Assembly (NCBI GenBank): GCA_944324255.1
Contig: CALUVM010000042.1
Span: 1-46,296, forward strand
DNA from: Candidatus Gastranaerophilales bacterium
Lineage (GTDB): Bacteria > Cyanobacteriota > Vampirovibrionia > Gastranaerophilales > Gastranaerophilaceae
DNA: 46,296 bases
Reading direction: 5' to 3'
The notes beneath the pieces were generated by a model. It saw nothing but the letters and a program-made list of their open reading frames with translations, did no database searches and was not told where the DNA came from. Shown here one piece after another: positions 25,071 through 33,062 of the stretch; the first letter of the stretch is position 1, and every line of letters begins with the position of its first letter. The position numbers and the translations under genes were made by a program.

Positions 25071-25578
25071 ATTTATCCGGTACCCTCATTATTACAATAT
25101 TGTCACTCGCTTTCTCTCCTGTCTCCATATTATTTAACAACTGTAACGAGTCTCTTTTATTCTTACTTGTGGGGTCTGCAAGTGTTGCCTCTGCCCGCAT
25201 CTTTAATACCGTCTTCTTATGCTTACTAATATATGTGTTTACAATGCGGTCTAACAAAAATGAGTTCCACTGGTCTACAGTATAGTCCGGGTATGCTGTG
25301 TTTAAGTCGAACTGGTCTTTCATTATATTGTGCTTTAAGTCACTAACATATACCCTCGCCATGCCTAGCATCTCACTCTTCTTCGATTCTGACAGGTGTG
25401 TGGACTCACTAAGTGATGTCGTTAGTGGGTCGTTCTCAATTGGTCTAAAGAGCATATCAATATTCTCGTCTTCTGTCACATAGTTACTAGATGAGTCTTT
25501 GTCCAGCATCTCTGCTACCTCTGCTGCAGAAGCATTCTCACCATTTTCTGGATACTTTTCCATTAATTTTTCTAACAT
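25063..25578 (-). CDS. probable terminase small subunit, 171 aa
   Basis: The first gene of the late arm, upstream of terL, where TerS is normally found. N-terminus: a short helical DNA-binding-like segment (NASAAEVAEMLDKD). The centre is helical (HNIMKDQFDLNTAYPDYTV) with basic KKHKKTV-like sequence (ISKHKKTVLKMRAEATL), and the C-terminus ends VIMRVPDKYA like the portal- or TerL-contacting tails of small terminases. The assignment is by position and general form, not a diagnostic motif. Confidence 0.45.
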   Translation of the reverse strand: MLEKLMEKYPENGENASAAEVAEMLDKDSSSNYVTEDENIDMLFRPIENDPLTTSLSESTHLSESKKSEMLGMARVYVSDLKHNIMKDQFDLNTAYPDYTVDQWNSFLLDRIVNTYISKHKKTVLKMRAEATLADPTSKNKRDSLQLLNNMETGEKASDNIVIMRVPDKYA

Positions 25579-25589
25579 ATTATCACCAG

Positions 25590-25622
25590 CTATAGTATAT
25601 CATATTTTTGTTTTTTGGGGTA
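25590..25622 (-). promoter_or_regulatory. late-arm promoter, extended -10 type
   Basis: On the minus strand TATGATATACTATAG precedes the first late gene by about 12 bases. The -10 extension and TATACT match the 7517 promoter, but the -35 at 17 bp (TACCCC) is poor. It may need a helper protein, for which the sigma-like 97-aa protein is a candidate (inference). Confidence 0.5.
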
Positions 25623-26092
25623 GAGAAAGGTAGAGAGGAGAGAGAACTAATACATATATCCTGCATAAGACTAAAGCTAGCGGAAGAATAAATTTGAACC
25701 CACCCCGTAGGTAGATACTAACAGAGTGATAATAACAACATGATAATATTATTACTTGCTTTCTTGCCAGATTGCAATTTTAATTCACTAAAAGAGTGTA
25801 TAAGTTGCATGTAAAATAGTGTCAAGCAATAACCATGAAAATGTAAAGTAAAATAAATTAAATAGTTGTTACCATTTTTTTAAAATTCGAACACTTGAGG
25901 CTCTAGACGTGCCTCGATAAAAATTGCAATATAATAGATTTATCTCGTTTTTATACTTCTTTATATTATATTATTATATATATATATATTATATCTTAAA
26001 AATCTTTATTGAGGGAAATTTTGAATTGGATTTAGACTATGTACTTTTTTATTACACCAAAAAATAAAATTAATTAAAGTTTTAAAAAAATG
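25623..26092. other. non-coding divergent control region, possible origin
   Basis: About 470 bp with no plausible gene on either strand. It holds a purine-rich stretch (about 25620-25650), a GAGGC-N9-GCCTC hairpin (25897-25915), and a near-pure AT tract around 25965-25995 with alternating TA. It separates the divergent arms and could hold the replication origin or operator sites. No repeats long enough to be clear iterons were seen. Confidence 0.4.
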
Positions 26093-26121
26093 TTGACAAA
26101 AAAATTTATTTCTGGTATATT
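26093..26121 (+). promoter_or_regulatory. main early promoter of the plus arm
   Basis: TTGACA-N17-TATATT with TGG before the -10, a near-consensus sigma-A promoter. The expected start is near 26128. The early leader begins with a hairpin, GACACTT (26125-26131) with AAGTGT (26140-26145), before the first gene at 26173. Confidence 0.85.
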
Positions 26122-26172
26122 AAAGACACTTGATGCGGGAAGTGTGTCAAGTAGAAAGTGAGATTTATTAAT

Positions 26173-26451
26173 ATGGAAAATGTAAAATACTATTTAGAGT
26201 GTACTACAACAAAGACAGATAAATCATTCAGTACACTAGACGACGCAATAAGTCGACTATATACTATATTAGAATGTGAGAGTCATTACAACTATAAGAT
26301 AAATGCTACAAACACATATTGTCTTAGCACGTATGACAGCGAGAACGACTGTTGGACGGCAACGAGACCAGTTACGGTTGGCGAATGGCGATGGTTAGAA
26401 TATGACGAGAAGCAAGCACTACTTGCGGATATTAAAAGGGAGATGATTTAA
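26173..26451 (+). CDS. early hypothetical protein, 92 aa
   Basis: First gene behind the early promoter. ATG at 26173 with AAAGTGAG upstream; an in-frame GTG at 26158 lies within that ribosome site. The N-terminus looks like a short beta-hairpin with YYLECTTTKTDKSF and an acidic C-terminal half (VGEWRWLEYDEKQ). Being first in the early operon, it could be a host-takeover protein, but no motif is visible. Confidence 0.7.
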   Translation: MENVKYYLECTTTKTDKSFSTLDDAISRLYTILECESHYNYKINATNTYCLSTYDSENDCWTATRPVTVGEWRWLEYDEKQALLADIKREMI

Positions 26452-26452
26452 A

Positions 26453-26686
26453 ATGAAAACGATTTATATTGATAGCCACAAAATTGATATTGTTAGAATA
26501 TCATCCAATTTTAGCAAAGGAAGAAAGTTGTATCATATTTACTATGAATATAATAACGGATATGGTCAAACAGACTTTATAATTGATATTGACAATCCAA
26601 GTCCAACATTATCTAGGATATTTACAACTAGACAACTTAGAATTTTAATAAATAAACTTTTAGAATTAGAAAGAGAGGGAAAATAA
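26453..26686 (+). CDS. early hypothetical protein, 77 aa
   Basis: Starts one base after the previous stop, with GGGAGATG upstream. The predicted fold is beta-strand rich at the N-terminus (MKTIYIDSHKIDIVRISSNF) with a C-terminal helix (LRILINKLLELEREGK). No family recognised. Confidence 0.7.
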   Translation: MKTIYIDSHKIDIVRISSNFSKGRKLYHIYYEYNNGYGQTDFIIDIDNPSPTLSRIFTTRQLRILINKLLELEREGK

Positions 26687-26687
26687 T

Positions 26688-27236
26688 ATGATGAGATTAG
26701 AAAAAATTTACAATATCGAGAACAAGAGAGCACAGTTACACGATAAAATTAACGGTTTAGAAATTCAGAAAAACTATTTACAACTTTTAGTAGGGTACTT
26801 TAAAGACAATAATATTACAAAGTACAATAAATTTGACAAACGAGACATGACCAAAATAAAGGACTATTTAGCAAAGTGCGACTTTGAGTGTTATTACAGT
26901 CATTGCCAAGACAATGTGAACATACACTTTGAAAAAGATAAAATTACAGATGACTGTGATATCTACTTAATAATTAACAATAAAAGACAGTATGACGTCG
27001 ATATCAAAGTTTATCGTACAAGTTGGGTTGACAATGATAAACGTTTCGATAACGTACAAGAACAGGCAATAAACCGTTTAGAATATATACATAACAGACT
27101 GGTCAAGTTGTATGAATTACAAGCCAACTTTGACAATGTTATAAGCACATATAACGATAAGGTTAGAGAATTGAAAACTTTGATTGATAGTAGAGGTTTA
27201 AAGGAATTACTAGACATCTACATATATGCTGATTAG
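26688..27236 (+). CDS. early coiled-coil protein, 182 aa
   Basis: An N-terminal coiled coil (NKRAQLHDKINGLEIQKNYL, about 10-30), a central beta-like domain with YHVDIKVYRTSW-type strands, and a C-terminal coiled coil (NRLEYIHNRLVKLYELQANF). It starts with two ATGs (26688, 26691) one base after the preceding stop. Function unknown. Confidence 0.7.
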   Translation: MMRLEKIYNIENKRAQLHDKINGLEIQKNYLQLLVGYFKDNNITKYNKFDKRDMTKIKDYLAKCDFECYYSHCQDNVNIHFEKDKITDDCDIYLIINNKRQYDVDIKVYRTSWVDNDKRFDNVQEQAINRLEYIHNRLVKLYELQANFDNVISTYNDKVRELKTLIDSRGLKELLDIYIYAD

Positions 27237-27249
27237 GTGGTTAGATAAT

Positions 27250-27510
27250 ATGAGAGAATTACAAAGAGTGTTAAACGATGAAAAACGACTATTCTATTCT
27301 GACTTATCAGAATATAAAAACAGTTTAGAGGGTTTAGAAGTACAAAGGGCTTTTGAAAGTGGCAATATAGATGACATTGTAGAGGCACTAGATAAGTACT
27401 ATTATTGTAGAAACGTGTTGAATAAGTTTACTTACAATAACATTGATGACTTAGAGGCTTTTCAAAAACAAGATAAAGACATGGCAACTTTGTTGCATGA
27501 CTTAGATTAG
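27250..27510 (+). CDS. early hypothetical helical protein, 86 aa
   Basis: ATG at 27250 with AGGTGG about 9 bases upstream is preferred to an in-frame ATG at 27226 that overlaps the preceding gene. The product is charged and helical (MRELQRVLNDEKRLFYSDLS) with an acidic C-terminus. No motif recognised. Confidence 0.65.
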   Translation: MRELQRVLNDEKRLFYSDLSEYKNSLEGLEVQRAFESGNIDDIVEALDKYYYCRNVLNKFTYNNIDDLEAFQKQDKDMATLLHDLD

Positions 27511-27527
27511 AAAGGAAGTAGATAATT

Positions 27528-27986
27528 ATGGAAAAATTAGGGTTATTAAAACTAAAAGATATGGGAGAATATGAAAAAGAACAGGGTTATGCAAGTTATA
27601 GAACTATTGTAAAAAGATTTATAGGTGATTTGGTATTATGCAATAACATAGCCAATATTGACACTAGCATTTATGATAACATGGAAAACGGCTTCCATTA
27701 TGTAGATGACGAGGGAAACGAAAGAACAGAAGAGGAATACCAGAATGACACAACGTGGACTATTGACATAGAGTATGACGACATTTATCAATATTACTTA
27801 TGTAATGTTAGTCAATTTGATAAAGAGCAAGCTCTAAAAGCTGGGTTGATTTTATCTTATAGTGATATGCTGGATTGCGATGTATTATGTGTTAATCATT
27901 ATGGAACCAGTTGGGATTATGTCTTAACTGATGCAAAATTGTTTGACAACTGGGAAGAACTTAAAAAATATGAAGAAAGTGAGTAG
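27528..27986 (+). CDS. early hypothetical acidic protein, 152 aa
   Basis: GAAAGGAAG lies 8 bases before the ATG. The sequence is acidic with many Tyr and Trp (DIEYDDIYQYYLCNVSQFDK). It resembles no catalytic family I know. Strong negative charge in early phage proteins sometimes reflects DNA mimicry; nothing here proves that. Confidence 0.7.
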   Translation: MEKLGLLKLKDMGEYEKEQGYASYRTIVKRFIGDLVLCNNIANIDTSIYDNMENGFHYVDDEGNERTEEEYQNDTTWTIDIEYDDIYQYYLCNVSQFDKEQALKAGLILSYSDMLDCDVLCVNHYGTSWDYVLTDAKLFDNWEELKKYEESE

Positions 27987-28003
27987 TAAGGGGGTTATAT
28001 AAT

Positions 28004-28663
28004 ATGGATAAATACAATTTGATTTTAAAACTAAAACATATTTTAGAACATGAGGATATGAGCGAATTACGTGAGATTATCGAAAAACTACAAGACGAGG
28101 CACGCAAAGAAACGTACACTACAAGAGCAACGGATAAGAAGAAATTGGCAACTATTGAGAAAGTACTGAATAAAAGAAGTTATCGTGTATTCAATCAAGC
28201 AGTAGGGCTTGATAAACGTGGATATACAATCATTACGGATAGTTATTTCGGGGTATTACTAAAAGACGATATATTACCGTTTCCGTATGCTTTTACAGAT
28301 GACACAACAGACGAACAGAAAGCCATGATAAAAGATAAGGGTTTGGAAGTGAAAGCGGGAGTATATCCAAGTTTTAATAACTTAGTACCAACTGGGGAAC
28401 ATGAAACAGTGAAAATAAGTTGTGATGAGTTAAAATATGCGGATAAAACAACTTTGAAAGAGAATGACGGAAAGAAAGTCTATAAGATAATGAACGACGA
28501 CGGAACAGTAAAGATTGCCTTTGATTTAAAATATATGATGTATGTTATTAATATCATGCAACTAAGTGGGGATATCGAATTGGAAATTTATGGGGATATA
28601 AAACCGATTGTTATGCGTGATAAAGAAAATATTGGAATTGTATTACCAATTAAAATTTATTAG
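28004..28663 (+). CDS. early protein with sliding-clamp-like features, 219 aa
   Basis: Residues 1-60 are helical and basic. At about 70-90 GYTIITDSYFGVLLK recalls the ATDGxRL strand of DnaN domain I, and the last 50 residues (AFDLKYMMYVINIMQLSGDI, then PIVMRDKENIGIVLPIKIY) recall the end of DnaN domain III, where a helix is followed by three strands ending in a VLPI-type core. Its length is short of bacterial beta clamp (about 370). It may be a phage processivity factor. Assignment by pattern only. Confidence 0.45.
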   Translation: MDKYNLILKLKHILEHEDMSELREIIEKLQDEARKETYTTRATDKKKLATIEKVLNKRSYRVFNQAVGLDKRGYTIITDSYFGVLLKDDILPFPYAFTDDTTDEQKAMIKDKGLEVKAGVYPSFNNLVPTGEHETVKISCDELKYADKTTLKENDGKKVYKIMNDDGTVKIAFDLKYMMYVINIMQLSGDIELEIYGDIKPIVMRDKENIGIVLPIKIY

Positions 28664-28681
28664 GAAAGAGGGTATTAGAAT

Positions 28682-28864
28682 ATGAAAATTGATGATATTT
28701 TGAATACAATTTATGATGTACAACAAGAAGTATTAAATGAATGTGAGGACTTTCTATATGAATATGATTGTGATTATCACACGTTTGATATGGCTATATT
28801 ACAATTTTGTGAAAAATTAGAAGAAGTATTAAAAGATAAAAATAATGAAAGTGAGGAAATATAA
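28682..28864 (+). CDS. early acidic helical protein, 60 aa
   Basis: GAAAGAGGG precedes the ATG. It has about 30 per cent Asp/Glu, with a cysteine-aromatic cluster (CEDFLYEYDCDYHTF). It overlaps no neighbour; the SSB-like gene follows 2 bases later. Function unknown. Confidence 0.65.
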   Translation: MKIDDILNTIYDVQQEVLNECEDFLYEYDCDYHTFDMAILQFCEKLEEVLKDKNNESEEI

Positions 28865-28866
28865 TT

Positions 28867-29163
28867 ATGTTAAATCAATTTGTATTAGTAGGTAGAGTAA
28901 ACAATATTAATAAAATTAATGATAAGGAATGTACAATTACATTAGAAATTCCACGTTCATTTAAGAATGAAAACGGGGACTATGAAAACAATTATGTAGA
29001 TGTAACTGTAAGGGGAGAAGTAGCCAAGACAACTATGGAATACGTTGTAAATAATGATTTAATCGGTGTTAAAGGACGTTTTGTAAAAACTTCTGATATG
29101 ACTACTTTAGAATTAAATGTTGAGAAAATTACATTTCTAAGTCAGTATAAAGAAAGTGAGTAG
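28867..29163 (+). CDS. single-stranded DNA-binding protein-like OB fold, 98 aa
   Basis: A compact OB fold: MLNQFVLVGRVNNINKIN opens as SSB proteins do, followed by YVDVTVRGEVAKTTMEYV and GVKGRFVKTSDMTTLELNVE. It lacks the usual acidic C-terminal tail tip. It is one of two SSB-like genes (the other is at 36260), and its early position suggests a distinct substrate or partner. Confidence 0.8.
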   Translation: MLNQFVLVGRVNNINKINDKECTITLEIPRSFKNENGDYENNYVDVTVRGEVAKTTMEYVVNNDLIGVKGRFVKTSDMTTLELNVEKITFLSQYKESE

Positions 29164-29168
29164 ATAAT

Positions 29169-29567
29169 ATGGAAATAACTAAAAATTTATGTTATGGAGT
29201 TAAGGAAAATACTCCAAAAGAATTACTGTATGTTAAAAGAATTATATTAAGAAGTTATGATGATGAAACTAGAAATAAAGAATTTATGAAACTATTAGAT
29301 GATTTTAAGGTATATCAATATAATTATGATGAAGCAAAAGATAGTGATTATTTTATGTGGATATACGTGGACGATAACGGAAAAGAACACTGGAACCAAG
29401 TAGACTTATGTTGTTATCAAGTCAGTATGCAAAGTGTCTATAAAATGTGGGACTTGTATAACTTATGCAAAACATTTGATATGAATATAAAAGCAGAAGT
29501 ACAACTTGATGATATTAGAAACATGATATTTAAAGTAGAACATGAATTATTAAAGGAGAGTGATTAA
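29169..29567 (+). CDS. early hypothetical protein, 132 aa
   Basis: Follows the SSB-like gene by 5 bases, with GAAAGTGAG as ribosome site. The middle (YFMWIYVDDNGKEHWNQVDL) is aromatic and beta-like; the flanks are helical. Not recognised. Confidence 0.65.
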   Translation: MEITKNLCYGVKENTPKELLYVKRIILRSYDDETRNKEFMKLLDDFKVYQYNYDEAKDSDYFMWIYVDDNGKEHWNQVDLCCYQVSMQSVYKMWDLYNLCKTFDMNIKAEVQLDDIRNMIFKVEHELLKESD

Positions 29568-29569
29568 AT

Positions 29570-29935
29570 ATGACAGATAGAGAAATATTAGCAGAATTAA
29601 AAAAGAGTTATGAATATTTAAGAGATATTAGAGAAAATGGTTGTGAAGACCATTGCAGCGGGCAAATGGAGACTAATATAGATAAATTAGATAATATCCT
29701 TGAAGAAATCTCTGATATTTATTACGATTTTTATAAAACTCTAAACAAAGAGGGGTTGAAAATTAATAAAGAAATATTGGGTAATAAACTTTATATTAGT
29801 GGTTGCGTTGACGGAGACTATGATGTATATGAGAAAAATGGCAATGTTGACAGTATAGATAGTGTTACTTGTGGGGATATTGATTATTATTGGTATGATG
29901 ATAAAGCATATTTATTAGGAGATGTTGAACGATGA
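29570..29935 (+). CDS. early hypothetical protein, 121 aa
   Basis: An acidic protein with an N-terminal helix pair (REILAELKKSYEYLRDIREN) and a Tyr/Asp-rich C-terminus (DIDYYWYDDKAYLLGD). The stop overlaps the next ATG (ATGA). No motif identified. Confidence 0.65.
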   Translation: MTDREILAELKKSYEYLRDIRENGCEDHCSGQMETNIDKLDNILEEISDIYYDFYKTLNKEGLKINKEILGNKLYISGCVDGDYDVYEKNGNVDSIDSVTCGDIDYYWYDDKAYLLGDVER

Positions 29936-30174
29936 AGTATATTTATGATAACGGAACTATTCTTTTAGGGACTGTAAAAAACATTAAAGAATACATTAAA
30001 AAATATATGGAAACTTTAGATACTATTGAGGATAGAATTGAATTGGATATGTTTGAAAAAATTTTAAGTGATTTAGAAGACGAAAAGAACGATACAATCG
30101 TTGCTATTGATTATGAAAATAATAGTTACATGGGTTGCTCTATGAAGTTCTGGAAAAAGGGTACGAGATTATGA
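29932..30174 (+). CDS. early hypothetical protein, 80 aa
   Basis: The ATG overlaps the preceding stop; the stop overlaps the next ATG in turn. Product has an N-terminal beta-hairpin (MKYIYDNGTILLGTVKNIKE) and a helical centre. Function unknown. Confidence 0.65.
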   Translation: MKYIYDNGTILLGTVKNIKEYIKKYMETLDTIEDRIELDMFEKILSDLEDEKNDTIVAIDYENNSYMGCSMKFWKKGTRL

Positions 30175-30380
30175 ATTATACATTAGATAAAGTAAATGAG
30201 TTTTTAAAAAAGACAGAAACATATATTAAGGACAATCTTTGGGATATTGGTACACAATGCAGACAAGACCTAACAGAAAAAGATTATATGCTTTTAGAGG
30301 CATTTCTAGATAATGTTATGTCAAGAGTGTATGATAGTGTTGATTGGGTTAGAGTATATTTTGAAAGTATGAAAGATTAA
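30171..30380 (+). CDS. early hypothetical protein, 69 aa
   Basis: The start at 30171 (ATGA coupled with the previous stop) is preferred over an in-frame ATG at 30135 inside the previous gene. The product is helical (LDKVNEFLKKTETYIKDNLW). It is the last gene before a non-coding gap with a fresh promoter. Confidence 0.65.
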   Translation: MNYTLDKVNEFLKKTETYIKDNLWDIGTQCRQDLTEKDYMLLEAFLDNVMSRVYDSVDWVRVYFESMKD

Positions 30381-30424
30381 AAACGTCCGATAAATTAGGA
30401 CAGTATAATAAATAAAATAAATGG

Positions 30425-30453
30425 TTGCAAATTAATTTAATAAATGATACAAT
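30425..30453 (+). promoter_or_regulatory. promoter of the AbrB-like/helicase segment
   Basis: TTGCAA-N17-TACAAT, about 20 bases upstream of the AbrB-like gene. Together with the gap at 30381-30474 it suggests a second early or middle transcription unit. Confidence 0.6.
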
Positions 30454-30474
30454 AACTAAAGAGGAGGATATATT

Positions 30475-30747
30475 ATGGAAGTTATTAGAAAATTAGATAA
30501 AGCAGGACGTATTGGTATTACTAGAGATATGATGTCTGAAGCAGGATTTATTCCTGATGAAGAGTTCTATATTGAATTAGAACCAGAGACAAGACGTCTT
30601 ATATTCACACCAAAAGAGACAACACGTCCGTGTCAATTATCAGAAGAAGATGTAGACACAATTAAGAAAGTATTTCTAAGTGCAGAGGCTTTTGGACTTA
30701 TTACAGAAGAACAAAAGAAAGTACTAGAAAGATTTAAGAGTTTATAG
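30475..30747 (+). CDS. AbrB/MazE-type transition regulator, 90 aa
   Basis: Residues 1-45 (VIRKLDKAGRIGITRDMMSE...) match the swapped-hairpin AbrB/SpoVT fold: the KLDxxGRI.I...M pattern binds DNA as a dimer. The C-terminal helix (DVDTIKKVFLSAEAFGLI) probably mediates multimerisation. GAGGAGG precedes the ATG. It could control the promoter in front of itself or at 33272. No toxin partner is next to it. Confidence 0.8.
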   Translation: MEVIRKLDKAGRIGITRDMMSEAGFIPDEEFYIELEPETRRLIFTPKETTRPCQLSEEDVDTIKKVFLSAEAFGLITEEQKKVLERFKSL

Positions 30748-30748
30748 T

Positions 30749-30895
30749 ATGTACTATTTAGAGTATTTAGATTGTAGCCATTTAAGACCTAAACGAAAGA
30801 AACAAGTAGTTACTTCTTATACACAGTTTACACAACTAAAAAGGTACGTCGAATACTCTAAGAAATACATATTAATAGGAAGTGGTTTAGTATGA
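30749..30895 (+). CDS. small basic protein, 48 aa
   Basis: ATG at 30749, one base after the AbrB-like stop; stop TGA overlaps the helicase ATG (ATGA). The product (MYYLEYLDCSHLRPKRKKQV ...) is basic and tyrosine-rich, with an RPKRKK cluster. Tight coupling on both sides supports a true gene. Function unknown. Confidence 0.6.
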   Translation: MYYLEYLDCSHLRPKRKKQVVTSYTQFTQLKRYVEYSKKYILIGSGLV

Positions 30896-32232
30896 TTTAT
30901 GATATGCTATTCGATTATCAGAAAAAGACAGTAAATGCACTAAAAGAATATGACTCTTGCGGACTATTCTATGATGTTGGTTGTGGAAAAACAATTACTT
31001 CACTAGCACTTTATGAGGATAAACTTGTAAGACGATTAGTGGATAAATTGATTGTTGTTTGCCTTTACTCTAAGATAGAAGAGTGGCAGAAAGATATAGA
31101 ACATTTCTTTCCGTTCTCAAAAGTGCTTATCTTTGACGGAAAAGATAAGACATTAAGAGACTTTAGAAAAGGCGACTGGGATATATGTATTATCAACTTT
31201 GAAAAAACATGGAGAAACAAAGACTTATATCTTATTAGCAATCGTACTATGATAATCATTGATGAGTCTCACAAGATTAAAGACTCAGAAACTAAAATAG
31301 GAAAGTTCATGAAAGCATGGGAAACGTGTACACCTTATAAAGTCATATTGACAGCAACACCAATGAGTAAAGGGTACATTGACATATATAATCAGTTTTA
31401 CTTCTTAGGACTACTAGACATGAGTTTGAATGAATTTAAGAAAAAGTATTGCATTGAGCAACTGGTATTCTTTCCAGGAATGAAACCTTTCAAAAAGATT
31501 ACTGGATATAGGAATACACAAGACTTAGACTTGCTAATTCAAAGATACACAAGATACCATAAACGTGAGATAGCAGACAATATGCTACCTGAGGAAATTG
31601 TGATACCTATTAAGATAGACAGTAAATACAGAAAAATAATGAAAGACAGAGTCTATGAGGATATTGTACTAGATAAAGTATCTAGAAAGAGATTAGCAGA
31701 TAAGAGCCTATGTTCAGGTACAATCATGGGTAAGACTCTTGTATCAGAGAATGGAGAGCCTTTAAATCGTATTTATCAGTTAAACAAATACAAGATTAAC
31801 TGGATAAAAGATTTCTTAGAGTCATTTCAAGAAAGAGTTGTTATATATTACTTATATGACCATCAGTGTGAGCAGTTATATAATATGGTTAGAGACTTAG
31901 ATAGACCATGTGCTAGGTACAACAGTACATACAAAGAACAGGCTACATTTGAAAACAACGATAATGCAGTTCTATTAGTACAATACAAGAGTGGTTCAAC
32001 TGGACTAGACTGGTTAAAGAGTGCGTACGTTGAGATATTCTATACGTTACCTGACAGTTATATTGAGTTCTATCAGGCAAAAGGACGTATCAATCGAATA
32101 GGGCAGACTCATAAACCACTATACTACATTCTATTAGCAGGCGATGAAAAGTCGGCAGACAATCTAAACTATCAGGCACTGTTAAATCAGGAAGATTTTA
32201 CAGATGACTTTTATGATAGAAATTTCAATTAA
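30892..32232 (+). CDS. SNF2-type superfamily II helicase/translocase, 446 aa
   Basis: Two RecA-like lobes: Walker A VGCGKTITSLAL (about 28-40), motif II IIDESHKIKDS (about 122-132), motif III LTATPMSKG (about 152-160), motif V GSTGLDWLKS and motif VI QAKGRINRIGQ (about 400-410). This is a short SNF2/Rad54-like ATPase, without an HNH or methyltransferase fusion. In phages it is a common replication/recombination factor that moves along duplex DNA. The start is coupled to the preceding 48-aa gene. Confidence 0.9.
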   Translation: MIYDMLFDYQKKTVNALKEYDSCGLFYDVGCGKTITSLALYEDKLVRRLVDKLIVVCLYSKIEEWQKDIEHFFPFSKVLIFDGKDKTLRDFRKGDWDICIINFEKTWRNKDLYLISNRTMIIIDESHKIKDSETKIGKFMKAWETCTPYKVILTATPMSKGYIDIYNQFYFLGLLDMSLNEFKKKYCIEQLVFFPGMKPFKKITGYRNTQDLDLLIQRYTRYHKREIADNMLPEEIVIPIKIDSKYRKIMKDRVYEDIVLDKVSRKRLADKSLCSGTIMGKTLVSENGEPLNRIYQLNKYKINWIKDFLESFQERVVIYYLYDHQCEQLYNMVRDLDRPCARYNSTYKEQATFENNDNAVLLVQYKSGSTGLDWLKSAYVEIFYTLPDSYIEFYQAKGRINRIGQTHKPLYYILLAGDEKSADNLNYQALLNQEDFTDDFYDRNFN

Positions 32233-32258
32233 ATGTTCAATGAGGGGAGAATGATAAT

Positions 32259-32915
32259 ATGAATGAACAAACAAAGATTGAAGAAACACAAACAGATTTA
32301 TTACTTATTAGAAAAGTAAATGACATTGTAAAAGCAATGGACGAAATTGATGAACTAATTAAAACATCATCAGAAAGACGTAGTAATATTGACCTAGAGT
32401 TAAGTGATTTACTACATATTATTGAGAATAACAATTTAGATGAGTTTGCGTCTCATAATATAACAAAGAGGATACACGACTTAAGAAAGAAGAGACGTTC
32501 CATTAGTAATGAACAGGCTCTAATAGAGTTATGGAAACAACAAAGAAAAGACCTATTGTATAGTTCAAGCAGAGCCCAGTTAGGAAAGTTATTTCTAGAT
32601 AGGATTGACTCTTTAGAAATGCCATATAAAAATAGAGTTTTATCTGATGAGGATATTGATAGTCTATTACATCAGAGGGTGTCTTATAGCCCGAACGGAA
32701 TAGAAAATACTTCTGACAGTACTAAAGAAGAACCAGTAGAGAGAGAGTCTAAAAAACATAAAAGAACTACTGGAAAGAATAAAGAAGAACGTGATAAGCA
32801 AATTGTTGAGTTGTACAGTCAAAGTGTAGCACCAAAAGAAATTGCTAAACAGTTAGGTATTACAGTCGCAATTGTACGTAATACAATCTATAAAACTAGA
32901 ACCTTAAATAATTAA
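32259..32915 (+). CDS. coiled-coil protein with C-terminal helix-turn-helix, 218 aa
   Basis: Long charged N-terminal helices (about 1-130), a disordered basic linker (KEEPVERESKKHKRTT) and a C-terminal resolvase-like HTH (DKQIVELYSQSVAPKEIAKQ, then LGITVAIVRNTIYKTR). GAGGGGAGAATG lies before the ATG. Such fusions often act as DNA-binding scaffolds. It follows the helicase by 26 bp. Confidence 0.7.
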   Translation: MNEQTKIEETQTDLLLIRKVNDIVKAMDEIDELIKTSSERRSNIDLELSDLLHIIENNNLDEFASHNITKRIHDLRKKRRSISNEQALIELWKQQRKDLLYSSSRAQLGKLFLDRIDSLEMPYKNRVLSDEDIDSLLHQRVSYSPNGIENTSDSTKEEPVERESKKHKRTTGKNKEERDKQIVELYSQSVAPKEIAKQLGITVAIVRNTIYKTRTLNN

Positions 32916-32985
32916 ATAGTTTAAAAACCTAGAAAAGTGCAGTTTAATAAATCTCTTTTCGATACTAACTTGATTAACTTATGTA

Positions 32986-33019
32986 TATAGTGAGTTTGCA
33001 CTAGGTGAGTTTGACTATA
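32986..33019 (+). repeat. paired direct repeats inside a TATAGT/ACTATA inverted repeat
   Basis: GTGAGTTTG occurs at 32990-32998 and 33005-33013, spaced 15 bp, and both lie between TATAGT (32986-32991) and ACTATA (33014-33019). The site stands in the 416-bp gap between the HTH gene and YqaJ, which otherwise holds one small ORF and a promoter. It could be an operator or iteron pair. Confidence 0.4.
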
Positions 33020-33062
33020 TTACTTATTTAAAAATAGCAAAATGAGTTGGAGAACAAAATAA

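Noticed and set aside
25965-25995. Short TA-repeat tract as a CRISPR or transposon end
   Set aside because: It is a simple AT microsatellite without flanking inverted repeats or target duplication.
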